From NCBI RefSeq assembly GCF_002005545.1, contig NZ_LBMT01000001.1, positions 952,301 to 1,016,300 of the forward strand: a stretch of DNA of 64,000 nucleotides, given 5' to 3'. How positions within the stretch are numbered: the first letter of the stretch is position 1; every line of letters begins with the position of its first letter. Made by a program: the position numbers and the translations under genes. The DNA comes from Streptococcus mitis. Its GTDB lineage: Bacteria > Bacillota > Bacilli > Lactobacillales > Streptococcaceae. A model generated the notes under the pieces. It worked only from the letters and a program-made list of their open reading frames with translations. It had not been told where the DNA came from and made no database searches. Positions 1 to 9,265 of the stretch are shown here, one piece after another.

Positions 1-730
1 TTCCGAGGTAAAAGATAGCTATGAAAATGAGTTCTTCAACAATGGCTATACCTGCTCCCATATAGAAATGGTCATTAAGTCCTACAAGTGAATTGACATA
101 GAAATTAGAACTAAGATTGAAGGAAAGTTCAATAAATCCAATGACGATTTGGATACCAATGTAGGCTGCAACAGCGAGTGCTGTACGGTATTCATTGAAC
201 AGTTGTCCAATGGAAATAGCCAAGTAGATGCAGAGGATTCCAGAAATGGTATTTAGTAGGAAGGATAACCCCACAAGAGAGAGTTGAGGAAGGTATGTTC
301 TTACAAGTGGGAACCAGTCATAATGTGACATCCAATCTGGAACCGTTATAGTCACAATAAGAAAAGCACTTAGAGCCAGTACAGCCGAGCTAAGTATAGA
401 CCAGATGAAGGCTCCGACTAATTTAGCTGTGATGATATAGTGCTCAGAAACTGGCAAGGTCAAAGTCAGATAGCCTTGTCGGTCATAGACACTACCTTTG
501 AAGCGTTTAATAATCAAGAAAAGAGTTGAAATCCCCAGTGTAATTATCAAGCCACCAAAGACAAGAGCCAGAAAGATAAATAGGAAAGGTTGGCTATCTT
601 TGAAAGATACATAAGAATAGTAGTGTCCTTGCATTCCTAGGGGGACGGAAAGGGCTAGAACAGCAGCGTAGAGGGCTAAATACCACTTGTTAACATTTTT
701 AAATTCGTAGCGAACTAAATTCCAAAACAT
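1..730 (-). CDS. ABC transporter permease (partial, C-terminus off the window)
   Basis: Reading the minus strand from an ATG at 730 gives an open frame to the window edge, about 243 residues. It starts MFWNLVRYEFKNVNKWYLAL and contains at least six hydrophobic stretches with short polar loops, as expected for the membrane subunit of an ABC-2 type exporter. The ATG lies 16 bases downstream of the ATPase stop codon on the same strand and is preceded by a purine-rich AGGAGATTATT. With the ATPase and the GntR regulator it forms a three-gene minus-strand operon. The substrate cannot be told; GntR/YtrA-linked ABC-2 systems often respond to cell-envelope stress or antimicrobial peptides. The 3' end is missing, so no full length can be given. 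Confidence 0.85.
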   Translation of the reverse strand, partial: MFWNLVRYEFKNVNKWYLALYAAVLALSVPLGMQGHYYSYVSFKDSQPFLFIFLALVFGGLIITLGISTLFLIIKRFKGSVYDRQGYLTLTLPVSEHYIITAKLVGAFIWSILSSAVLALSAFLIVTITVPDWMSHYDWFPLVRTYLPQLSLVGLSFLLNTISGILCIYLAISIGQLFNEYRTALAVAAYIGIQIVIGFIELSFNLSSNFYVNSLVGLNDHFYMGAGIAIVEELIFIAIFYLG

Positions 731-745
731 AATAATCTCCTTTGC

Positions 746-1441
746 TTAGGCCTTAAATTCCTGACGGAAGAGTTGGTCAATGGATTCACCAGACTCATAG
801 CGAATATCATCTACATTACCTTGGCGGACAACTTTTCCATCTTTGAGGAAGACAATTTCATCCAAGATTGGCTCAATATCAGAAATCAAGTGGGTAGAAA
901 TCAAAACGGTAGAAGTCGGAGAGTAGTTGTTGATAATGGTATTGAGGATATACTCACGGGCTGCTGGGTCCACCCCACCAATGGGTTCGTCCAAAACGTA
1001 GAGGCGGGCATCACGGCTCATAACCAAAATCAGTTGGACCTTTTCCTTGTTTCCTTTTGATAATTTCTTGAGACGACTATTTTCATCAATGCCGAGGTCT
1101 GCAAGTAGATGATGGGCACGTTCCAGATTGAAATCTTTATAGAAGGTCTTAAAGTAGGTGAGGGCTTCTTTGACCTTCATTTGCTCATTGAGATAGGTCG
1201 TATCCGGCAAATAAGCTACGATAGCCTTGGTTGCTGGGCTTGGGTCCATGTCGTTGATAAGGACACGTCCTTGATCTGGTTGTAAGAGGCCGTTGATTAG
1301 TTTAATCAGGGTTGTTTTCCCTGAGCCGTTTGGGCCAAGGAGACCAACAATTTTTCCAGCGGGGATGTCAAGGGAAACATTTTCAAGGGCTGGGGTTGCT
1401 CCATAAGATTTGGATACATTTTCAAATGCTAGTAATGACAT
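746..1441 (-). CDS. ABC transporter ATP-binding protein
   Basis: 231 residues, the normal size for a stand-alone ABC ATPase. Walker A is GPNGSGKT (near residue 36), the signature region is degenerate (KLSKGNKEKV, near 128), Walker B is LYVLDEP (near 148) with a following GGVDP, and the switch histidine is in ISTHL (near 181). It powers export through the membrane protein encoded directly downstream (1-730). It begins 4 bases after the stop of the GntR-type regulator, so the three genes are almost certainly cotranscribed. The degenerate signature with SKGNK resembles the YtrB/BcrA-like class of ABC-2 exporters. Substrate unknown. Confidence 0.93.
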   Translation of the reverse strand: MSLLAFENVSKSYGATPALENVSLDIPAGKIVGLLGPNGSGKTTLIKLINGLLQPDQGRVLINDMDPSPATKAIVAYLPDTTYLNEQMKVKEALTYFKTFYKDFNLERAHHLLADLGIDENSRLKKLSKGNKEKVQLILVMSRDARLYVLDEPIGGVDPAAREYILNTIINNYSPTSTVLISTHLISDIEPILDEIVFLKDGKVVRQGNVDDIRYESGESIDQLFRQEFKA

Positions 1442-1445
1442 AGGC

Positions 1446-1811
1446 TTAAACTCCTTTAATATAATCGCCGACTACGCCTGGTAGTTCTTCTTTTTCATAG
1501 CCAAAATGGGTCATGGAGGAAACGAAGTGTTCCAATTCTTCTTCGGATAGTTGTTTGCGCGATTGGGCGATTAGCTCCTTATCCTCAGTCACAAATCGTC
1601 CAGTTGTTCGCTTGCTGTAGACAAATCCTTCTCGTTCAAGGTCTGACAAGGCTCTTTGGATGGTGTTTGGATTGACACCCGCCTCGCTAGCTAGCTCTCT
1701 CACGGTTGGAAGTTGTTGATTGGGTTCCAGCGTATGGGAAACAATCTGAAGCTTGATTTTCTCCATAATCTGTAAATAAATGGGTTTTTTGTTGTCAAAT
1801 GTCCAGGACAT
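1446..1811 (-). CDS. GntR-family transcriptional regulator, YtrA subfamily
   Basis: 121 residues, mostly a GntR winged helix (residues about 8-75: PIYLQIMEKIKLQI, then VRELASEAGVNPNTIQRALSDLE as the recognition part) with a short C-terminal helix pair in place of a large ligand domain. That short form is typical of the YtrA subfamily, which usually represses the ABC operon it heads. The ATPase gene follows after 4 bases. A well-formed promoter lies just upstream (1849-1877) and its AT-rich -10 region would be a natural place for autorepression. The ligand or signal is not visible. Confidence 0.92.
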   Translation of the reverse strand: MSWTFDNKKPIYLQIMEKIKLQIVSHTLEPNQQLPTVRELASEAGVNPNTIQRALSDLEREGFVYSKRTTGRFVTEDKELIAQSRKQLSEEELEHFVSSMTHFGYEKEELPGVVGDYIKGV

Positions 1812-1848
1812 CTTGGTCTCCTTTCTCTCATCTCTTTGTCTTAATTAA

Positions 1849-1877
1849 ATAATACAACAAAACAAAAAACTTGTCAA
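1849..1877 (-). promoter_or_regulatory. Sigma-A promoter of the GntR-ABC operon
   Basis: On the minus strand there is TTGACA (1872-1877), a 17-base spacer and TATTAT (1849-1854), about 38 bases ahead of the regulator start codon. Consensus -35 and spacing make this a strong candidate. The spacer is a T-rich run. Confidence 0.75.
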
Positions 1878-1914
1878 GCAAAAAGAAGAATTGTTTTGGG
1901 AATCGTTTAAAAAA

Positions 1915-1923
1915 TGGTATAAT
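1915..1923 (+). promoter_or_regulatory. Extended -10 promoter of nrdR-dnaB-dnaI
   Basis: TGGTATAAT is a TGn-extended -10 element, 27 bases upstream of the nrdR start. No good -35 at 17 bases is visible, which is tolerated in extended -10 promoters. It fires away from the divergent GntR promoter about 40 bases to the left. Confidence 0.6.
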
Positions 1924-1950
1924 GAAAAGAAAACGATAAGGAGGGAAAGG

Positions 1951-2424
1951 ATGCGTTGTCCAAAATGTGGGGCTACCAAGTCAAGTGTTATCGATAGTCG
2001 CCAAGCAGAAGAAGGGAACACCATTCGTAGAAGACGTGAGTGCGACGAATGCCAACACCGTTTTACAACCTACGAACGGGTAGAAGAAAGAACCTTAGTG
2101 GTTGTTAAAAAAGATGGCACACGGGAACAATTCTCCAGAGATAAAATCTTTAATGGAATTATCCGCTCAGCCCAGAAACGTCCTGTGTCAAGTGATGAAA
2201 TCAACATGGTAGTCAATCGTATCGAACAGAAACTCCGTGGTCGAAATGAAAATGAAATTCAAAGTGAGGACATTGGTTCACTCGTCATGGAGGAGTTGGC
2301 TGAGTTGGATGAGATTACCTACGTACGTTTTGCTAGTGTCTATCGTAGTTTTAAGGATGTCAGTGAGTTAGAGAGCCTGCTCCAACAAATTACCCAGTCC
2401 TCTAAAAAGAAAAAGGAAAGATAA
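1951..2424 (+). CDS. nrdR: Transcriptional repressor NrdR
   Basis: 157 residues from the ATG at 1951, the usual NrdR length; this start follows a strong AAGGAGGGAAAGG. A longer frame from 1891 is open but overlaps the promoter and adds non-homologous residues. The N-terminal zinc ribbon has CPKCG (C3, C6) and CDEC (C31, C34). An ATP-cone follows (from about residue 46: [16 protein letters not shown], later [11 protein letters not shown]). NrdR binds NrdR boxes and represses ribonucleotide reductase genes according to ATP/dATP. It abuts dnaB (TAA directly followed by ATG), so dNTP control is coupled to replication initiation genes, an arrangement common in Firmicutes. Confidence 0.97.
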
Positions 2425-3594
2425 ATGAAGCCAATTGACCGTTTTTCTTATCTAAAGAATAATCGGGTGTCGCAAGATACCTCATCTCTGGTACAGTGCT
2501 ACCTCCCGATTATCGGTCAGGAGGCACTGAGCCTTTATCTTTATACAATCAGTTTTTGGGATAATGGTAGAAAGGAATACCTCTTTTCAAGTATTCTTAA
2601 CCATCTCAACTTTGGGATGGATAGACTGATAAAATCTCTGAAAATCCTATCTGCTTTTAATCTCTTGACCCTCTATCAAAAGGGTGATACCTATCAGATA
2701 GTTATCCATGCTCCTCTTTCAAGTCAAGATTTCTTGGAGCATCCTGTTTATCGCAGACTTTTAGAGAAAAAAATTGGCGATGTCGCTGTGGAGGATTTGA
2801 GAGTTGAGAGTGCTGAGGGAGAAGAAATACCTGTCTCACTCAATCAAGTCTTTCCAGATTTGGCAGAATTAGGAAATCAAGAAGACCTTGGTCTCAAGAA
2901 GAAAGTGGCCAACGATTTTGACTTGGACCATTTTCGTCAGCTTATGGCTCGAGATGGGCTTCGTTTTGCGGATGATCAGTCAGATGTCTTAAACCTCTTT
3001 GCCATTGCCGAGGAGAAGAAATGGACTTGGTTTGAAACATATCAATTGGCTAAGTCAACAGCTGTTTCCCAGGTTATTTCAACCAAACGCATGCGGGAAA
3101 AAATTGCTCAAAAACCTGTTTCCTCTGACTTTAGTCCTAAGGAAACGACCATTATCAAAGAAGCCAAAAGTAAAACTGCCCTGCAGTTCTTGGCAGAAAT
3201 CAAGCAAACACGCAAGGGGACCATTACCCAAACAGAAAGAGAACTCTTGCAACAGATGGCAGGTTTGGGCTTGCTGGACGAAGTCATCAATATTATTCTC
3301 TTGTTGACTTTTAATAAGGTGGATTCGGCAAATATCAATGAGAAATATGCCATGAAAGTAGCCAATGACTATGCCTATCAAAAGATTCATTCGGCAGAAG
3401 AGGCAGTCTTGCGCATCCGTGAGCGAGGGCAGAAGAGCCAGGCTCAAAAAAGCAGTAAACCGAGTCCTACCAAGTCCAATGTACCCAAGTGGAGCAATCC
3501 AGATTATAAGAATGAAACCAGCGAGGAAACTCGTCTGGAACTAGAACGTAAGAAACAAGAACTATTAGCTCGATTAGAAAAAGGAGGAGATTAG
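2425..3594 (+). CDS. dnaB: Replication initiation and membrane attachment protein DnaB
   Basis: 389 residues. This is the Gram-positive DnaB (DnaD/DnaB family loader component), not the E. coli DnaB helicase. The opening SYLKNNRVSQDTSSLVQCYL (residues about 9-28) is the N-terminal DnaB/DnaD winged-helix region; a second DnaD-like helical domain lies at about 180-350 with KYAMKVANDYAYQKI near 300, and the tail is charged and lysine-rich. It works with DnaD and DnaI to load the replicative helicase at oriC and at restart sites. It follows nrdR with no gap and is followed directly by dnaI (TAG then ATG), a conserved pairing. Confidence 0.95.
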   Translation: MKPIDRFSYLKNNRVSQDTSSLVQCYLPIIGQEALSLYLYTISFWDNGRKEYLFSSILNHLNFGMDRLIKSLKILSAFNLLTLYQKGDTYQIVIHAPLSSQDFLEHPVYRRLLEKKIGDVAVEDLRVESAEGEEIPVSLNQVFPDLAELGNQEDLGLKKKVANDFDLDHFRQLMARDGLRFADDQSDVLNLFAIAEEKKWTWFETYQLAKSTAVSQVISTKRMREKIAQKPVSSDFSPKETTIIKEAKSKTALQFLAEIKQTRKGTITQTERELLQQMAGLGLLDEVINIILLLTFNKVDSANINEKYAMKVANDYAYQKIHSAEEAVLRIRERGQKSQAQKSSKPSPTKSNVPKWSNPDYKNETSEETRLELERKKQELLARLEKGGD

Positions 3595-4491
3595 ATGGAA
3601 AGTGTCGGAGACGTACTCAAACGTCAACCCAGCCGTTTTCATTATCAAGATTTGGTCCAGAAAATCATGAAGGACCCTGATGTTGCGGCCTTTATCCAGC
3701 AAGAATCCTTGACTCCAGAGGAATTGAATCGCAGTATCTCCAAGTTTAATCAATACATCACCGAGCGTGATAAGTTTCTCCGTGGGGATATGGATTATAT
3801 TGCCAAAGGTTACAAGCCTATTTTGGTCATGAACCACGGCTATGCGGATGTTTCTTATGAAGAAACTCCTGAACTAATCGCAGCGGAAAAAGAAGCGGCT
3901 ATTAAGAATCGTCTCAAGTTAATCAATCTGCCAGCCAGTCTCAGGAAAGCTAGTTTGGCTCAAGTTGACTTGGATGATTTGGAGCGCTTGCCAGTTTTTG
4001 AAAAGCTATTAGCCTTCGTGGAGCAATATCCAGCTATTCGAAAAGGTCTTTACTTATATGGAGACTTTGGTGTGGGTAAAAGTTTCATGGTGGCTGCCTT
4101 AGCCCATGATTTATCAGAAAAACGCGGTGTTTCATCCACTCTCCTCCACTATCCTAGCTTTGTCATTGATGTCAAAAATGCTATCGGTGATGGCAATGTC
4201 AAGACCTTGGTGGATGAGATTAAGCTTTCTGAAGTCCTGATTTTAGATGATATTGGTGCCGAGCAATCAACAGCTTGGGTACGTGATGAAATCCTGCAAG
4301 TCATTCTTCAATATCGGATGCAGGAAAATTTACCGACCTTTTTCACCTCCAACTTCAACTTTGAAGAATTGGAGCAGCATTTCGCTAAAGGGAAACATGG
4401 AAATGACGAAACCTGGGAAGCTAGACGGGTCATGGAACGCATCCGTTATTTGGCTGAGGAGACTCGTTTAGAAGGAGTAAACCGTCGATGA
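3595..4491 (+). CDS. dnaI: Primosomal protein DnaI (helicase loader)
   Basis: 298 residues. An N-terminal helicase-interacting region (about 1-130) is followed by an AAA+ ATPase domain with Walker A YGDFGVGKS (near 155), Walker B LILDDIG (near 216), sensor-1 TFFTSNFN (near 246) and an arginine-rich C-terminus (EARRVMERIRYL). It loads the replicative helicase with DnaB and DnaD. The start codon directly follows the dnaB stop; the 3' end overlaps the next gene by 4 bases (ATGA), so translation is probably coupled. Confidence 0.95.
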   Translation: MESVGDVLKRQPSRFHYQDLVQKIMKDPDVAAFIQQESLTPEELNRSISKFNQYITERDKFLRGDMDYIAKGYKPILVMNHGYADVSYEETPELIAAEKEAAIKNRLKLINLPASLRKASLAQVDLDDLERLPVFEKLLAFVEQYPAIRKGLYLYGDFGVGKSFMVAALAHDLSEKRGVSSTLLHYPSFVIDVKNAIGDGNVKTLVDEIKLSEVLILDDIGAEQSTAWVRDEILQVILQYRMQENLPTFFTSNFNFEELEQHFAKGKHGNDETWEARRVMERIRYLAEETRLEGVNRR

Positions 4492-5201
4492 CAGAAACGA
4501 TTAAACTGATGAAAGCTCATAAGTCTGTTCGAAGATTTAAGGAACAAGTCCTTCCTCAAGAAGACTTGACTGAAATCCTGACAGCAGCCCAGATGGCCTC
4601 GTCTTGGAAGAATTTCCAATCCTACTCTGTGATTGTGGTACGAAGTCAAGAAAAGAAAGATGCCTTGTATGAATTGGTGCCTCAAGAAGCCATTCGCCAG
4701 TCAGCTGTTTTTCTTCTCTTTGTCGGGGATTTGAACAGAGCAGAAAAGGGAGCACGACTCCATACGGATACATTCCAACCTCAAGGTGTGGAAGGTCTCT
4801 TGATTAGTTCGGTCGATGCGGCTCTTGCTGGTCAAAATGCCCTGCTGGCAGCTGAAAGCTTGGGCTATGGCGGTGTCATTATTGGCTTGGTGCGTTACAA
4901 GTCAGAAGAAGTGGCAGAGCTTTTTAACCTGCCTGACTACACCTATCCTGTCTTTGGGATGGCACTAGGTGTGCCAAATCAAGAACATGAAGTCAAACCT
5001 CGCTTGCCATTGAATCAAGTGGTATTTGAGGAAGAATACCGAGAACAGTCAACTGATGCAATCCAAGCTTATGACCGTGTACAGGCTGACTATGCTGGTT
5101 CGCGTGCGACCACAAGCTGGAGTCAGCGTCTAGCAGAACAGTTTGGTCAAGCTGAACCAAGCTCAACTAGAAAAAATCTTGAACAGAAGAAGTTATTGTA
5201 G
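4488..5201 (+). CDS. NAD(P)H-dependent FMN nitroreductase (NfrA-like)
   Basis: 237 residues of the nitroreductase fold. KAHKSVRRFKEQ near the start is the phosphate-binding arginine motif, ESLGYGGVIIG (near 124) belongs to the FMN/NAD(P)H pocket and FGMALGVPNQ (near 160) is typical of the NfrA/PnrA group. Expected activity is two-electron reduction of flavins, nitro compounds or quinones in the cytoplasm. It overlaps dnaI by 4 bases and is followed after 13 bases by der, so it sits in a replication/ribosome-assembly operon with no obvious functional link. The physiological substrate is not known from sequence. Confidence 0.9.
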   Translation: MTETIKLMKAHKSVRRFKEQVLPQEDLTEILTAAQMASSWKNFQSYSVIVVRSQEKKDALYELVPQEAIRQSAVFLLFVGDLNRAEKGARLHTDTFQPQGVEGLLISSVDAALAGQNALLAAESLGYGGVIIGLVRYKSEEVAELFNLPDYTYPVFGMALGVPNQEHEVKPRLPLNQVVFEEEYREQSTDAIQAYDRVQADYAGSRATTSWSQRLAEQFGQAEPSSTRKNLEQKKLL

Positions 5202-5214
5202 AAAGTGAGAAATT

Positions 5215-6525
5215 ATGGCCCTACCAACTATTGCCATTGTAGGACGTCCCAATGTTGGGAAATCAACCCTATTTAATCGGATCGCTGGTGAGCGAATCTC
5301 CATTGTAGAAGATGTCGAAGGAGTGACACGTGACCGTATCTATGCAACGGGTGAGTGGCTCAATCGTTCCTTTAGCATGATTGATACAGGAGGAATCGAT
5401 GATGTCGATGCTCCTTTCATGGAACAAATCAAGCACCAGGCAGAAATTGCCATGGAAGAAGCAGATGTTATCGTCTTTGTCGTGTCTGGTAAGGAAGGAA
5501 TTACCGATGCGGACGAATACGTAGCCCGTAAGCTTTATAAGACCCACAAACCAGTTATCCTCGCAGTCAACAAGGTGGACAACCCTGAAATGCGAAATGA
5601 TATCTATGATTTTTATGCCCTTGGTTTGGGTGAACCACTGCCTATCTCATCTGTCCATGGTATCGGTACAGGGGATGTGCTAGATGCCATCGTAGAAAAT
5701 CTTCCAAATGAATATGAAGAAGAAAACCCAGATGTCATTAAGTTTAGCTTGATTGGTCGTCCTAACGTCGGAAAATCAAGCTTGATCAATGCTATTTTGG
5801 GCGAAGACCGTGTCATTGCTAGTCCAGTTGCTGGAACAACTCGTGACGCCATTGATACCCACTTTACAGATACAGATGGTCAAGAGTTTACCATGATTGA
5901 TACGGCTGGTATGCGTAAGTCTGGTAAGGTTTATGAAAATACTGAGAAATATTCTGTCATGCGTGCCATGCGAGCTATTGACCGTTCAGATGTAGTCTTG
6001 ATGGTCATCAATGCGGAAGAGGGCATCCGTGAATACGACAAGCGTATCGCAGGATTTGCCCATGAAGCTGGTAAAGGAATGATTATCGTGGTCAACAAGT
6101 GGGATACTCTTGAAAAAGACAACCATACTATGAAAAACTGGGAAGAAGATATCCGTGAGCAGTTCCAATACCTGCCTTACGCACCGATTATCTTTGTATC
6201 AGCTTTGACCAAGCAACGCCTCCACAAACTTCCTGAGATGATTAAGCAAATCAGTGAAAGTCAAAATACACGTATTCCATCAGCTGTCTTGAACGATGTG
6301 ATCATGGATGCTATTGCCATTAACCCAACACCGACAGACAAAGGAAAACGTCTTAAGATTTTCTATGCGACTCAAGTGGCAACTAAACCACCAACCTTTG
6401 TTATCTTTGTCAATGAAGAAGAACTTATGCACTTTTCTTACCTGCGTTTCTTGGAAAATCAAATCCGCAAGGCCTTTGTCTTTGAAGGAACACCGATTCA
6501 TCTCATCGCAAGAAAACGTAAATAA
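5215..6525 (+). CDS. der: Ribosome assembly GTPase Der (EngA)
   Basis: 436 residues with two tandem GTPase domains and a C-terminal KH-like domain. G1 motifs are GRPNVGKS at about 9 and again at about 180; DTGG and DTAG are the two G3 motifs; NKVD (near 118) and NKWD (near 292) are the two G4 motifs. The KH-like domain spans about 350-436 with a lysine/arginine-rich end. Der is essential for 50S subunit maturation. A terminator follows at 6534-6563, closing the operon that began at nrdR. Confidence 0.98.
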
Positions 6526-6533
6526 AAAAGTAG

Positions 6534-6563
6534 AATCTGGAATGACATTTCCAGATTTTTTTG
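6534..6563 (+). terminator. Rho-independent terminator after der
   Basis: AATCTGGAA and TTTCCAGATT form a stem around a short loop, followed by a run of T. It starts about 8 bases after the der stop codon. Confidence 0.85.
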
Positions 6564-6606
6564 ATAGAATGAAGTTGAAGAAAACGCTATCAAATAGAGG
6601 GGGCTG

Positions 6607-6945
6607 GTGATGAAACATTTGTTTAAATTCTTACTTTTAGCACCTTACTTTTATTTTGATAACTGGATTGAAAAGGCCAACAGAAATAGTAAATTTTTCC
6701 CGATTTTTTACTATTTTTACTGGGTTTACATCCCCCTCTATGCTCTTTTTAGCCTTGCTTGGACAGTTGTTTCAGTTCTGTTTTTCAATATCGTCTTGAG
6801 AAATTTGACAGATATCAAGTTATGGGGCATTTGGTTTCTTTTTATTCTGCTAGCTATTGGTCTGAATTGGTTAACTTATTCCTGTTTCAAAAAAATGCTT
6901 AGACTAAGAAAGGAGTTAGGAAAGTCTAAGGGTGGAAGGCATTGA
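6607..6945 (+). CDS. Small membrane protein of unknown function
   Basis: 112 residues, starting MKHLFKFLLLAPYFYFDNWI, with an ATG preceded by AGAGGGGGCTGGTG. Two clear membrane helices are predicted by eye (about 38-60 and 74-95) and the C-terminus is lysine/arginine-rich. I recognise no domain. It sits between the der terminator and a BOX element, and could be the first gene of the ABC cassette that follows, though the BOX separates them. Confidence 0.7.
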   Translation: MMKHLFKFLLLAPYFYFDNWIEKANRNSKFFPIFYYFYWVYIPLYALFSLAWTVVSVLFFNIVLRNLTDIKLWGIWFLFILLAIGLNWLTYSCFKKMLRLRKELGKSKGGRH

Positions 6946-6948
6946 TTT

Positions 6949-7144
6949 ATACTCTTAGAAAATCTCTTCAAACCACGTCAACGTCGCCTTGCCGTAGGTA
7001 TGGTTACTGACTTCGTCAGTTCTATCCACAACCTCAAAACAGTGTTTTGAGCTGACTTCGTCAGTCTTATCTACAACCTCAAAGCAGTTCTTTGAGCAAC
7101 CTACGGCTAGTTTCCTAGTTTGCTCTTTGATTTTCATTGAGTAT
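6949..7144 (+). repeat. BOX element, boxA-boxB-boxB-boxC
   Basis: Complete BOX repeat: boxA about 6949-7006 (contains the complement of the well-known BOXA1R primer site), two boxB copies of exactly 45 bases at 7007-7051 and 7052-7096 (each CTGACTTCGTCAG...TTTTGAG-like), and boxC 7097-7144 ending TTTCATTGAGTAT. It lies directly ahead of the 7176 gene and the RNA form would fold into a long hairpin, so it may influence expression of the ABC cassette downstream. Confidence 0.93.
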
Positions 7145-7175
7145 TATATTACTTTCTATTTGTAGGAGGTAGCTT

Positions 7176-7967
7176 ATGAAGATTCCTCTCTTAACTTTGG
7201 CAAGGAATAAATTTGTTTATGTCTTGCTTACTTTGATTTTTCTTGCTTTGGTTTATCGTGATTTCTTGATGACTTATTTCTTTTTTGATATTCATGCGCC
7301 TGATCTAGCCAAATTCGATGGACAAGCAATTAAAAATGACTTATTAAAATCAGCTTTAGATTTTCGTATTCTCCAGTTCAATCTAGGCTTTTATCAATCA
7401 TTTATTATTCCAATCATCATTTCTTTGCTAGGTTTTCGATATATTGAGCTGAAAAATAAAGTTTTACGATTGAGTATTGGAAGAGAAGTGAGTTATCAAG
7501 GGTTAAAAAGAAAGTTGACTTTTCAAGTTGCAAGTATCCCTTGTGTGATATATTTAGTGACTGTGCTGATAATTGCAATCGTAACCTATTTCTTTGGGAC
7601 TTTTTCTCCTCTGGAATGGAATTCCCTATTTTCTGATGGAAGTAGTTTACAAAGGCTTCTAGATGGAGAAATAAAAAGTTATTTGTTTTTTATGTGTGTC
7701 CTTCTAATCGGTATCTTCATCAATACGGTCTATTTTTTAAAAATAGTTGATTATTTAGGAAATGTGACTCGTTCGGCAATCGCCTATTTGATGTTTCTTT
7801 GGCTTGGTTCTATGTTACTCTATAGTGCCTTGCCTTACTATATGGTTCCTATGACGAGTTTGATGCAAGCTAGCTATGGGGATGTAAGTTTGATGAAACT
7901 CTTTACTCCTTATATCCTTTATATTGTCCCTTATATGGTGCTTGAAAAATATGAAGATAATGTTTAA
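7176..7967 (+). CDS. Putative ABC-2 type transporter membrane protein
   Basis: 263 residues, preceded by TAGGAGGTAGC. About six hydrophobic segments (13-33, 63-85, 115-140, 168-190, 200-222, 240-256) with few charged loops; no enzymatic motif. Gene order, two membrane proteins followed by an ABC ATPase and another small membrane protein, is like lantibiotic self-immunity (LanEFG-type) or bacteriocin-resistance exporters. The family is poorly conserved at sequence level, so the role is inferred from context. Its 3' end overlaps the next gene. Confidence 0.75.
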   Translation: MKIPLLTLARNKFVYVLLTLIFLALVYRDFLMTYFFFDIHAPDLAKFDGQAIKNDLLKSALDFRILQFNLGFYQSFIIPIIISLLGFRYIELKNKVLRLSIGREVSYQGLKRKLTFQVASIPCVIYLVTVLIIAIVTYFFGTFSPLEWNSLFSDGSSLQRLLDGEIKSYLFFMCVLLIGIFINTVYFLKIVDYLGNVTRSAIAYLMFLWLGSMLLYSALPYYMVPMTSLMQASYGDVSLMKLFTPYILYIVPYMVLEKYEDNV

Positions 7968-8601
7968 GAATTTTAACAATATTTTGCTAAAGAGAAAGAT
8001 CGTTTTACTACTTCGTATAGTTCTGATGATGATTTTGATTAACTATCTATTGTCAACAGCGGTTCAAAAGCAGGATGTTTCTCTCTTTTTCAAGAGGGAA
8101 TTGATTTCAATCTTTTCCTATAATGACTATTCTGAATTAAATTTAGAAATCCCCAAACTCTTGTTAAACCTTTCGCTTTTCATGGTAGGATGGCTCTCTG
8201 TCATTTTACTTGAAAGTGATTTGGCAGACCATTACCATCACTTGATTCGCTATCAATCAAGCTCCTTTTTCGATTATACAAGGAAACGATTGCTTCTTAT
8301 TTCTAAATTTTTTATTCAAGATTTATTTGTCTGGTTTCTTGGTTTACTTCCTCTAGGAATTCATTTCAAAACAGTCGCACTTTTCTTTTTACTTGCTCAG
8401 TTAATGATCTTGTATTTGTTACTGTCTTATCTGATAGCACTTATTAGTGTAGGCGCTAGTTTTTCCTTTTTTCTCTATTTTTTAGCATTTGTGGGACAAG
8501 AATGGATGATGGATCATATTGTGATAGTATATTTAGGACTCTTAAGTTTATTAGTTATCTTGATTGTTAGTCGCTTGGAAGAGAAATTTAAGAAAGGATA
8601 A
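7951..8601 (+). CDS. Putative ABC-2 type transporter membrane protein
   Basis: 216 residues from the ATG at 7951 (a second in-frame ATG at 7960 is possible; a longer frame from 7924 overlaps the previous gene deeply and is unlikely). Five to six hydrophobic segments, for example 11-30, 66-84, 120-140, 150-175 and 190-208. It overlaps the 3' end of the previous gene by 17 bases, suggesting coupled translation, and its stop is 3 bases before the ATPase gene. It likely forms a heterodimeric channel with the 7176 product. Confidence 0.72.
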   Translation: MKIMFKNFNNILLKRKIVLLLRIVLMMILINYLLSTAVQKQDVSLFFKRELISIFSYNDYSELNLEIPKLLLNLSLFMVGWLSVILLESDLADHYHHLIRYQSSSFFDYTRKRLLLISKFFIQDLFVWFLGLLPLGIHFKTVALFFLLAQLMILYLLLSYLIALISVGASFSFFLYFLAFVGQEWMMDHIVIVYLGLLSLLVILIVSRLEEKFKKG

Positions 8602-8604
8602 ACG

Positions 8605-9255
8605 ATGAGACTTGAAATTATAAATGGACAGAAAATTTATGGGAAAAGACCTATTTTAAATCAGTTAAATCTGGTCTTTCAATCAGGAAAAATTTATGGC
8701 CTTAAAGGTGATAATGGATCTGGCAAGACGGTTCTTTTAAAGGTACTTGCTGGTTATATTAAGCTTGACAAAGGAAAAGTTCTTCAAGATGGTAAAGTTT
8801 ACGGGGTGAAAAATCATTATATTCAGGATGCAGGGATTTTAATCGAAAAGGTAGAGTTTCTATCTCATTTATCCCTGAGAGAAAATTTGGAACTGTTAAG
8901 GTATTTTTCATCTAAAGTTACGGAAAAAAGAATTGCCTATTGGATTCAATACTATGATTTACAGGAATTTGAAGACATTGAATACCGTCATTTATCCTTA
9001 GGAACGAAACAAAAAATGGCTTTGATTCAAGCCTTTATTGCCGAACCTTCTATACTCTTTCTCGATGAACCTATGAATGCTTTGGATGAGAAGAGTGTGA
9101 GGTTAACCAAACAGGTCATTTTATCTTACCTGAAAAAAGAAAATGGTTTGGTTATCCTGACTTCGCATATATCGGAAGATATTTCAGATCTTTGTACAGA
9201 TGTATTAGTTGTCGAAAATGGGCATATACAATATTTAAAGGATATACAATCCTAG
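8605..9255 (+). CDS. ABC transporter ATP-binding protein
   Basis: 216 residues. Walker A GDNGSGKT (near 35), Q-loop region about 75, signature LSLGTKQKM (near 131), Walker B ILFLDEP (near 150) and switch histidine in LTSHI (near 187). The signature LSLGT with TKQK is typical of bacteriocin/antibiotic-type exporters. It belongs with the two membrane proteins immediately upstream. Neither a peptide precursor nor a two-component system is visible beside it. Confidence 0.92.
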   Translation: MRLEIINGQKIYGKRPILNQLNLVFQSGKIYGLKGDNGSGKTVLLKVLAGYIKLDKGKVLQDGKVYGVKNHYIQDAGILIEKVEFLSHLSLRENLELLRYFSSKVTEKRIAYWIQYYDLQEFEDIEYRHLSLGTKQKMALIQAFIAEPSILFLDEPMNALDEKSVRLTKQVILSYLKKENGLVILTSHISEDISDLCTDVLVVENGHIQYLKDIQS

Positions 9256-9265
9256 GAGGTGGCTT

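Noticed and set aside
6955-7137. 60-codon open frame on the minus strand
   Set aside because: It lies wholly inside the BOX element and is a by-product of its repeats.
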